Position numbers and translations under genes: made by a program. DNA of 64,000 nt from Ignavibacteria bacterium. Its GTDB lineage: Bacteria; Bacteroidota; Ignavibacteria; Tepidaquicellales; Tepidaquicellaceae. Each line of letters starts with the position of its first letter. Positions within the stretch are counted from its first letter, which is position 1. The notes beneath the pieces are model-generated. The model had not been told where the DNA came from. It did not search any database and saw nothing but the letters and a program-made list of their open reading frames with translations. The stretch spans positions 62,001-126,000 of the forward strand of contig JAQTLX010000003.1 in NCBI GenBank assembly GCA_028714695.1, in the 5' to 3' direction. Of the stretch, positions 34,593-42,378 are shown one piece after another.

Positions 34593-36159
34593 TTTTCTTT
34601 TCTCCTTTGCGGGGAAATTTAATTCTAAGAACACCGTGAACAATAACTCCGAAAAGAGTAAGTATAATCATCGCTGTTCCGCCGGTTTCTATAACCGGAC
34701 TGTAATCCCTGGCGGGCATATAAAAATCGTTAAGTCCTTTAAGTCTGCTGTCTTTTCTATTATGGCATTCCACGCATTGAACGGCTTTTTCTTTAGTAGA
34801 AACCATGTGATTCACAGGCCAGTACATAATTGTGTTTATGAAGGATACTTTTCCGCTGAACGGAAGATTTACGTCTTTCATGCCTACATCGGACGCCCGA
34901 ACCCAGTCGAAATCCTTCCAGAAAGCGCCTTCACCTGATTTATCGGCAAAGAGTTTTGGCTGAATAAGCATTCCCGTGACGGGGTCGAACGGTTGTTTTG
35001 CTTTGTGAATTTTAACAGGTATAATTTTTGAGTTTTTGTCTTTATACGAACCGTTTAATTCATTTATTGCCAGAGGTTTTAACGTATCTTTTATTTTATC
35101 GCCCAGTAAATAATGCTCCGCGGTGCCGTTGAACCAGATATAATCGGGTTTAAGATTTCTATCCCATTTGAAACTTCCCTTAATTGAAAGATACGTGTGA
35201 TTGCCTAGACTGTCATCCTCTTCGTAAGGCTGTCCGTCTTTTAATTTTCCGGCTGTCGACCAGTCCCATTCCATCTTTGTGGAATTTACCTTTGCGTAAA
35301 ACGGAATGTGGCATGTCTGACAGGCAACTTTTAATGAGTGTTCGTTCAGTATCGTTTCGTTATGAGGATTTTCCGAATGACATTGCTCGCATGTCGACCT
35401 ATCCTGATTCATTGATGAAAGCGAATAAACCCTTCCGAGCATCTTATGTTTTTTCGTTACGTGGCAGGAAGCGCATTGAAGGTTCATGCCGTCGACAGCC
35501 ATATGAACATCTACGTCTTTGGAAGGTTCGAACATGGATTTATCAAGGTCTCCGTGTTTAACGTTATTTCCGCCTCCGCCGTAGAAATGGCATACACCGC
35601 AGTTTGACCGTTTGGATTTTCCGACATGCTGCGCGATATTGCTCAGATTAAGTTTTGAGTCGGGGTAACCGCTCTTTTCGTTTGCTTTCACGTACGTTTC
35701 GGTATTGTCGTGACAGACCATGCAGTCAATGTTATTGGCATCCGTATAAATATTAAGATTATCAGCAACGCCAAAGCCAATATGACACTTCGCGCAGCTT
35801 TGTTCGTTGCCCTCGACGCCTATACAGAAATTATTAATTGCATTCTTCTTGCCTATTGACACAATGCCCCGCCCTTCAACGTAGCCGTCTCTTTCCCAGT
35901 TCCAATGGCTGGAATTCATGACTTCCTTGTGTCTTTCGTTATGACAGGAAATACATGCTTCAGTAACCTGCTGTGGTGAAGAGAAATCCTTTTGAAGAAC
36001 GGCAAACTTCGTATGGTCGGCAGAGGAAGAATCTTTTTTTGAGAGCCTTCTCTTCAAAATATCAAGCGGCGTAAGGTCGGTTTGCTTCGGCATAAGTAAT
36101 ATCAATGACGAGGCGAATACCAGAGCAATGAGAGTAATGATAAAGAATATTTTTTTCAT
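34585..36159 (-). CDS. Octaheme c-type cytochrome, tetrathionate-reductase (OTR) family
   Basis: The 524-residue protein has eight heme-binding CxxCH motifs (CISCH, CAKCH, CMVCH, CGVCH, CASCH, CEQCH, CQTCH, CVECH). Its layout is that of the octaheme tetrathionate reductase family, including ACISCHNERHKEVMNSSHWNWER near the N-terminus. It is anchored at both ends: an N-terminal signal-anchor (residues 4-24) and a C-terminal helix (TAMIILTLFGVIVHGVL). The heme domain faces the periplasm. Known members reduce tetrathionate and also nitrite or hydroxylamine in vitro, so the in vivo substrate is open. The neighbours favour a sulfur oxyanion. Confidence 0.92.
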   Translation of the reverse strand: MKKIFFIITLIALVFASSLILLMPKQTDLTPLDILKRRLSKKDSSSADHTKFAVLQKDFSSPQQVTEACISCHNERHKEVMNSSHWNWERDGYVEGRGIVSIGKKNAINNFCIGVEGNEQSCAKCHIGFGVADNLNIYTDANNIDCMVCHDNTETYVKANEKSGYPDSKLNLSNIAQHVGKSKRSNCGVCHFYGGGGNNVKHGDLDKSMFEPSKDVDVHMAVDGMNLQCASCHVTKKHKMLGRVYSLSSMNQDRSTCEQCHSENPHNETILNEHSLKVACQTCHIPFYAKVNSTKMEWDWSTAGKLKDGQPYEEDDSLGNHTYLSIKGSFKWDRNLKPDYIWFNGTAEHYLLGDKIKDTLKPLAINELNGSYKDKNSKIIPVKIHKAKQPFDPVTGMLIQPKLFADKSGEGAFWKDFDWVRASDVGMKDVNLPFSGKVSFINTIMYWPVNHMVSTKEKAVQCVECHNRKDSRLKGLNDFYMPARDYSPVIETGGTAMIILTLFGVIVHGVLRIKFPRKGEKKNG

Positions 36160-36217
36160 CCGGTTATATCAATCGTTATATTTTAATCTTTTTTATTTCG
36201 GGGAAAAGATTAATTAA

Positions 36218-36230
36218 TTGCTATTAGCAA
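36218..36230. promoter_or_regulatory. Inverted repeat TTGCTATTAGCAA upstream of the octaheme cytochrome
   Basis: A TTGC-N5-GCAA dyad 59 bases before the cytochrome start. It matches the site before osmC (30185-30197) at 12 of 13 positions when both are read as TTGCTATTrGCAA. It is the probable operator for the minus-strand sulfur operon. The rest of the 285-base gap to the receptor gene at 36445 holds no gene. Confidence 0.5.
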
Positions 36231-36444
36231 GTTATTTGGAATGAATTTAAAAGTCAATATTAATAATACTGCTTAGAGTAATCTCGAGTATTCAATGCGA
36301 TATCTTTTTGAAAATTACCGGAGCAGCGCAGTGTTAGAAAAATTGTAATTGTTAGTACTTTCCCATTAAATCCTCCATTTTTGCAACAAGACGCGTTTTT
36401 TGCCGTATATAAATTTAATGCTATAATATTTATATGGAGGGTAA

Positions 36445-38880
36445 ATGAAAAGTTTTATAAATACAACAATATCAATTATATTCATATTCGCGGTTTTCGC
36501 TTTACCGGGTTATTCGCAAATCAATTCAACGGATGCAGCGGTGAAAGGAACCGTTGTAGACAAGTCGACAGGTAATCCTATGGAATCTGCGACGATACAG
36601 ATATTCAGAGCAGAGGACTCCACGCTCGTTACTGGCGCTTCATCAGACAAAGACGGAAGTTTTTTAATCGGCGGAGTGCCTACGGGTACATATAATATAA
36701 AAATCAGTTATGTCGGTTATGCGACTGCGGTTGCGCGAAACGTAAAAGCAAACAAGAAGGAAATCAATCTCGGCAAGGTGCAATTGGAAGTAAATTCCGA
36801 AATGACGCAGCAGATAGACGTTGTTGATGAGGCTCCTGCATTGACTTTTGAAGCGGGGAAAAAAGTATATGATGTAAAGAAAGATCTTACTTCAAAAAAC
36901 GGAACAGTGCTTGATATGCTTAAGAATATTCCATCGGTGGATGTGGATAATGACGGAAATGTAAGTCTAAGGGGAAGCGGTAACGTGAAAATATTAATTG
37001 ACGGCAAACCTTCTGCACTGCTCAGCAACGGAACGCAGGTCCTGCAGAATATTCCGGCAACCATGGTTGAAAAAGTTGAAATCATAAACAATCCTTCAGC
37101 AAAGTATGAAGCCGAAGGTGTATCGGGAATACTGAATATTATTATGAAGCCGAGCGACAATCTGGGATACAGCGGCAACATTAAAGTTAACGGCGGAACG
37201 GAAGACAAATATAATTTTGCTACAGGCGGCTCTGTGAAAAAGGGAAAATGGACGCTTAACGGAAATTACAGTTACTGGAATTACTATTTACCCGGTAAAT
37301 CGCAGATATACAGGGATATTTTCGGAAGTACGGGACCATCGAACATTACTACAAATCTTGACTGGAATTACAAAGGAATCTCGCACTACGGTTCATTCGG
37401 CGCGGATTATGATATTAATAAATTCAATACAATATCATTTGCAGCGAATCTTTTTGTTTACAAAAGGAATCTAAAATCGACAAACAATCTGGATGTTATA
37501 AACACAGGAACAAATTCCGGACTTATAGTTGATATGGATGACGGAAGAAAAGGATATAATTTTGATGCAACTGTTACATACTCGAAAAAATACGAACAGA
37601 AAGAAAAAGAACTTACAGCATTTGTAAACTTTTCAAGCAGAAAAGAAGAATCGCCGGTGCATTACATAAACCATCTGGACGGTTCAATATCTCTTCAGGA
37701 CAGATATTCAAACTTCTATTTTAATTTCCTTAACGGTCAGGCGGATTTTGTTCAGCCGCTCGGCGGTAAATCAAAACTCGAAACAGGGGTAAAATCGGAC
37801 ATTCGCTCTATTGAAGGGACGTATACATTCAAGGCGCTCGACAGCGCTTCCGGAATCTGGACACCAATTCCCGGAATGGACAATGACGCAAGTTACAGGG
37901 ATGCGATATCGGCAGCATACGTGACCTATTCCGGAGGATACAAGGATTTTACTTATCAGGCAGGATTAAGAGGCGAGCATACATATATAGATTTTTCGAT
38001 TATGCAGGGAACGCAGAAATACAACAAATCGTATTTTGATATTTTCCCGAGTGTAAGTTTATCGCAGAAAATCGGAACAGGAAATCAGATACAGGCAAGT
38101 TACAGCAGAAGGATAAACAGACCTAATTTATTCCTGCTAAATCCGTTCATAGACCAGTTTGACGCATACACGAAACGTTCGGGTAATCCTTACCTTGAAT
38201 CCGAATACATTAATTCAATCGAGTTGGGATACACCCGGTTTCTTCCTTTTGGAAGTGTAACAATATCAGGCTATTACAGAAATCTGAACAATATGATAAA
38301 TTTTGTTTCGAACGTAGATTCAAACGGAGTAACTCTGGCTCGACCTGAAAACGCGGGGAAATCGAATACGATAGGTACGGAAATCATACTGCAGGGCGGA
38401 CTTGCAAAATGGTGGACATTCAACGGGAGTTTCAGTTATTTCAACACGAATTTATTCAACAAGGATCCGAACAACAATTTTGATAAAACATACGATGCAT
38501 GGTCGGCTAGATTCTCAACTAACGCGTCAATCCCGAATATAGCGGATGTATCATTCACCTATTTTTATTTCGGAAAGCAGCAGAACTCGCAGGGCTCGGT
38601 GGACCCGATGCAGATGTTTAACTTCGCGGTTCAGAAGGGAATATTCGACAAGAAACTTGTCATCGGTTTCAGGGTAAATGATTTATTCAACCAGCAGAAA
38701 TTCTTCATGAGTGCTTCGGGAAACAATTTCAATCAGACAATATCACAGAAGTCAAACTCGCGCACTGCATATCTTACATTAACATTTAACTTTGGAGACA
38801 TAAGCAAAACAACGTCGCAAAAGACGTCGCAAAGGAAGCAAAGAGAAGTAGAAACTGAAATACAACAAACAGGAAATTAA
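36445..38880 (+). CDS. Outer-membrane beta-barrel (TonB-receptor-like) protein, left flank of RiPP cluster
   Basis: 811 residues: signal peptide (residues 1-24), a CarboxypepD_reg-like domain (AAVKGTVVDKSTGNPMESATI ... GTYNIKISYVGY), a plug domain (VLDMLKNIPSVDVDNDGNVSLRGSGNVKILIDGKPS, then VEKVEIINNPSAKYEAEGVSGILNI) and an outer-membrane barrel of the PF14905 type. It has a strong ribosome site (TGGAGGG). The 51278 protein has the same length and domain order, so they are paralogues on either side of the lanthipeptide genes. It may handle peptide passage across the outer membrane, but such receptors are common and the link is by position only. Confidence 0.87.
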   Translation: MKSFINTTISIIFIFAVFALPGYSQINSTDAAVKGTVVDKSTGNPMESATIQIFRAEDSTLVTGASSDKDGSFLIGGVPTGTYNIKISYVGYATAVARNVKANKKEINLGKVQLEVNSEMTQQIDVVDEAPALTFEAGKKVYDVKKDLTSKNGTVLDMLKNIPSVDVDNDGNVSLRGSGNVKILIDGKPSALLSNGTQVLQNIPATMVEKVEIINNPSAKYEAEGVSGILNIIMKPSDNLGYSGNIKVNGGTEDKYNFATGGSVKKGKWTLNGNYSYWNYYLPGKSQIYRDIFGSTGPSNITTNLDWNYKGISHYGSFGADYDINKFNTISFAANLFVYKRNLKSTNNLDVINTGTNSGLIVDMDDGRKGYNFDATVTYSKKYEQKEKELTAFVNFSSRKEESPVHYINHLDGSISLQDRYSNFYFNFLNGQADFVQPLGGKSKLETGVKSDIRSIEGTYTFKALDSASGIWTPIPGMDNDASYRDAISAAYVTYSGGYKDFTYQAGLRGEHTYIDFSIMQGTQKYNKSYFDIFPSVSLSQKIGTGNQIQASYSRRINRPNLFLLNPFIDQFDAYTKRSGNPYLESEYINSIELGYTRFLPFGSVTISGYYRNLNNMINFVSNVDSNGVTLARPENAGKSNTIGTEIILQGGLAKWWTFNGSFSYFNTNLFNKDPNNNFDKTYDAWSARFSTNASIPNIADVSFTYFYFGKQQNSQGSVDPMQMFNFAVQKGIFDKKLVIGFRVNDLFNQQKFFMSASGNNFNQTISQKSNSRTAYLTLTFNFGDISKTTSQKTSQRKQREVETEIQQTGN

Positions 38881-38901
38881 TCTTCATAACCCGAAAAGAA
38901 C

Positions 38902-38939
38902 AAAAGGAAACACCAAACCGCTAAGGTGTTTCCTTTTTG
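38902..38939 (+). terminator. Intrinsic terminator
   Basis: A 13-bp stem AAAAGGAAACACC / GGTGTTTCCTTTT with a 10-base loop, running into the T-run. It ends the left receptor gene and insulates it from the RiPP operon, whose first gene starts 240 bases further on. The gap (38940-39178) is AT-rich with no gene, and should hold the operon promoter. Confidence 0.9.
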
Positions 38940-39178
38940 TATTAATATGTTAATAAATGTATTAGCATCATTTTGTCAATAAGATCCAGCCGGATAAATC
39001 TTGAAATATCTTTAAATGAATTAGTTATATTGTAAGCAATCCTTTGTTTAGTCTTTCATATACGTCGATATTTATTTAAATGTATATTTTTTTGATGTGA
39101 TTCTTGTATTTTATTTTGTTACGTTAAAATAAAAGAAGCACTAATTATTGCATTAAACATTAACGTTTTTTTACGGTA

Positions 39179-41350
39179 TTGTTCAATTTTAAATTTCCGA
39201 ATTTCAGACAATATTCATATAACGATTGCGGACCCGCATGTATCGTAATCGTTGCCAAATTTTATAAAAAATATTACCCATTAGAATATATACGCGAACA
39301 AATTGGAGTAAATCGCGATGGTTCTACTTTATTTGCTTTAGCAAAATGCGCGGAATCAATAGGATTCAAAACCCTATCGCTTAAAACATCGTTTGAACAT
39401 CTTAAAAAACTGCCTTTACCATTTATAATATTCTGGAAACAAAGACATTTTTTAGTTATTTATAAGGTATCGGATAACTTCATATATGCGTCAGACCCAA
39501 GTTTCGGATTAATAAAATTTTCGGAAAAAGAATTTGAGGAAAATTGGAGTTATAGAACCGGCGAGGGCGAAGTATTGCTGTTAGAAACGACCCCTGATTT
39601 TTATAATATAATCCCTCCCCCAACAAAAGATAAAATTGGTTTTAGATTTTTGTTAAAATACTTTTCAAAATATAAGCAATTAGTAGCGCAATTATTTATC
39701 GGACTTATTGTAACAACCGTATTCTCGGTTATTTTTCCATTTTTGACCCAATCGCTTGTTGATATAGGAATAAACCAGAAAAATTTAAATTTCGTGTATT
39801 TGATTCTAATTGCACAGATTTTTCTTTTTGTGAGCCAAAGCGCCATCGGATTTATTCGCAGCTGGATTTTCATGCATATTGCTACTAAAGTTAACATTTC
39901 GCTTGTATCTGATTTTCTGTTTAAACTAATGCGCCTGCCCATAATGTTTGTAGACTCTAGAACTCTCGGCGATATATATCAGAGAATATCAGACTTAGGG
40001 AGGCTTCAGGGATTTATATCCTCAACCACACTAAATTTTATTTTTTCCTTTATATCTTTGATTCTATTTAGTTTCATGCTAATAACATACAGCACGAAAA
40101 TATTTGTTATTTTTATAATTGGAAGTGTACTTGGTGTTTTGTGGGTATTCTTATTTCTGAAAAAAAGAAAGGAGTTGGACTACAAAAGATTTTACGAGTC
40201 ATCAGCTTCTCAAAACAGCATGGTTCAGATACTTACCGGGATACGGGAAATAAAACTAAGCAGTGCTGAAGAGCAAAAGCGTTCGGAGTGGGAGAAAATA
40301 CAAACCAATATATTCAAAATAAGCATAAAAAGTTTATATTGGTCGCAGATGCAGCAATTCGGTTCATTGTTTCTAAATCAGTTCAAAAATATATTAATCA
40401 CTGTCATAGCCGCTACGCAGGTCATTAACGGAGATATTACACTCGGTATGATGATGGCAATATCTTATATAATCGGGCAGATTAGTGCTCCTATAGAACA
40501 GTTTATCGGATTAGTACAAACATTTCAGGATGCCAAAATCAGTTTAGCCAGAGTATCGGAGGTTTACAACTGTGAGGAAGAAGAAAAACCCGCCATTCAT
40601 TATATTCCACAAACAAATCTGAATGAAAGTATATATTTTAGAAACGTATCCTTTAAATATTTTAAAACTGATGAAAATTATTTACTAAGTCGGATAAATT
40701 TTGAGATACCAAAGAACAAGATAACTGCGATAGTTGGATCCAGCGGGAGCGGAAAGACTACGCTTTTAAAACTCATACTGAAATTATACAATGTGAATGA
40801 AGGCGGTATTTACATTGGAAACAATAATATTGACGGGATAAGTCCGAGCGAATGGAGAAAACAATGCGGAAGTGTTATGCAGGACGGTTATGTTTTCTCC
40901 GATACAATAGAAAATAATATAATATTAGGTGCAAAAAAAATTGATAAAGAAAGACTTGAATATTCAATACGGGCGGCGAACCTGAACGAATTTTTAGAAA
41001 CTCTACCGAAGGGTATGGACACATTGGTTGGGATGATGGGCGAAGGAGTAAGTCAGGGGCAAAAACAGAGAATCTTAATAGCGAGGGCAATATACAAAAA
41101 TCCAAATTACGTATTCTTTGATGAAGCAACGAGTGATTTGGATTCTCAGAACGAAAATCAAATTATGGAAAACTTAGATGGTTTTTTTAAAAATAAAACA
41201 GTATTACTAATAGCACACAGATTAAGCACAATAAAAAATGCTGATAATATCATTGTTCTGAATGACGGAATAATTGCGGAACAGGGTAATTACGACCAAC
41301 TGATTGCCCTGAACGGTGTATTTCCGAATATTTTTAAAAATCAAACATAA
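39179..41350 (+). CDS. C39-peptidase-containing ABC exporter (double-glycine leader processing)
   Basis: 723 residues. An N-terminal C39 cysteine peptidase shows Gln11, catalytic Cys17 (YNDCGPAC), His90 (QRHFLVIY) and Asp106 (ASDPSFG). Six membrane helices follow (about 155-440), then an ATPase with Walker A (GSSGSGKTTLL, about 520), signature (VSQGQKQRILIARA) and Walker B (YVFFDEATSDLD, about 645). Such exporters cut leader peptides behind GG/GA/GS and pump the product out. The start is TTG 39179, which gives the peptidase a normal N-terminus. It is the first gene of the plus-strand RiPP operon. All three precursors nearby carry a matching GG or GA at residues 32-33. Confidence 0.95.
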   Translation: MFNFKFPNFRQYSYNDCGPACIVIVAKFYKKYYPLEYIREQIGVNRDGSTLFALAKCAESIGFKTLSLKTSFEHLKKLPLPFIIFWKQRHFLVIYKVSDNFIYASDPSFGLIKFSEKEFEENWSYRTGEGEVLLLETTPDFYNIIPPPTKDKIGFRFLLKYFSKYKQLVAQLFIGLIVTTVFSVIFPFLTQSLVDIGINQKNLNFVYLILIAQIFLFVSQSAIGFIRSWIFMHIATKVNISLVSDFLFKLMRLPIMFVDSRTLGDIYQRISDLGRLQGFISSTTLNFIFSFISLILFSFMLITYSTKIFVIFIIGSVLGVLWVFLFLKKRKELDYKRFYESSASQNSMVQILTGIREIKLSSAEEQKRSEWEKIQTNIFKISIKSLYWSQMQQFGSLFLNQFKNILITVIAATQVINGDITLGMMMAISYIIGQISAPIEQFIGLVQTFQDAKISLARVSEVYNCEEEEKPAIHYIPQTNLNESIYFRNVSFKYFKTDENYLLSRINFEIPKNKITAIVGSSGSGKTTLLKLILKLYNVNEGGIYIGNNNIDGISPSEWRKQCGSVMQDGYVFSDTIENNIILGAKKIDKERLEYSIRAANLNEFLETLPKGMDTLVGMMGEGVSQGQKQRILIARAIYKNPNYVFFDEATSDLDSQNENQIMENLDGFFKNKTVLLIAHRLSTIKNADNIIVLNDGIIAEQGNYDQLIALNGVFPNIFKNQT

Positions 41351-41355
41351 TTTTT

Positions 41356-42363
41356 TTGAAAGAAGAAGAAAATAATAAAACCGCCGGGACTGAATTACAG
41401 GAACTGATTAATTATCATCCAAATTGGATTATTAGATGGGGAATATCCATTGTGGGTTTGGTGGTACTTCTTTCGTTATTTTTATCCGATTATATAAAAA
41501 CATACGAGATAGTGAAAACATACAAATGCAGGATTGAAAATAGAGTTCAGAGGATAAAATTGCCGGCACAAAACACAAAGGCTGAAATTCTGTTTAAGAA
41601 CGGTGATTACTTGGAAAAGGGAGCGTACCTTGTATCGCTTGATACTTCCGCAAACATTCAGGAAATATTAAATCTGAAAAAATTACTTGCAGTTACAGAG
41701 GTTTATTTACAAAATCCGGAATATATTAATTTGGATTTAGATGCCGTAAAATGTAATAATCCCGGATTCTTAAGGGAAAGTCTTGAAAATATGAAAACAA
41801 ACCTTGCAGAACTAACGACTACCATGAATAAGCCGGGTTCACGCGAAAAACCTTCAATTCAAAAGGAATTAGTCGGCATAAGTATCTCTTCGTACCATTC
41901 TCTTTCTGAGAAATTTTTACAATGGGAAACCAATAATATCATAAAATCTTCAATTAGCGGCTATGCAGATATCGCGGAGAAATCATTTCGGGGTAATGTA
42001 AGGGCGGATACAATGGAAATATTTGTTAACAGCGATAAGGGAGATCAGGAATTATCATCAATAATACTTGAAATAGATCCGAATTTAAAAGAAAAAATAT
42101 CCGTCGAGCAATTTTTAGATTTAAAATTAATAATTGGGGCTGATATGTATATTATAAACAGGTGCAGAATAGATTCCGTAGTAACATATAAAGAGAAAAA
42201 TTTAATGGTAGTAACAGCGACAATTCCTAAGCAAAGAAAGAATGACATTCCTCAGTATATTCTGGAACGCGGAATAATAGATTGTTCTGCCGAAATTGTT
42301 CTTAACGGTCAAAGTATGTTTAAAAAGATATTTTACAAATATAAAGAAGCAAACAGATTCTAA
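41356..42363 (+). CDS. HlyD-like membrane fusion (adaptor) protein
   Basis: A 335-residue protein with one N-terminal membrane helix (about residues 25-46, IIRWGISIVGLVVLLSLFLSDYI). Behind it is a lipoyl/HlyD-type strand pattern (CRIENRVQRIKLPAQNTKAEILFKNGDYLEKGAYLVSLD), an alpha-hairpin (120-190) and a beta-rich end. Sequence similarity to classical HlyD is low, but its position 5 bases after the C39 exporter is the standard one. It would link the exporter to the outer membrane. The start is TTG 41356. No TolC-like gene is in the cluster. Confidence 0.72.
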   Translation: MKEEENNKTAGTELQELINYHPNWIIRWGISIVGLVVLLSLFLSDYIKTYEIVKTYKCRIENRVQRIKLPAQNTKAEILFKNGDYLEKGAYLVSLDTSANIQEILNLKKLLAVTEVYLQNPEYINLDLDAVKCNNPGFLRESLENMKTNLAELTTTMNKPGSREKPSIQKELVGISISSYHSLSEKFLQWETNNIIKSSISGYADIAEKSFRGNVRADTMEIFVNSDKGDQELSSIILEIDPNLKEKISVEQFLDLKLIIGADMYIINRCRIDSVVTYKEKNLMVVTATIPKQRKNDIPQYILERGIIDCSAEIVLNGQSMFKKIFYKYKEANRF

Positions 42364-42378
42364 AATAACTATAATCTA

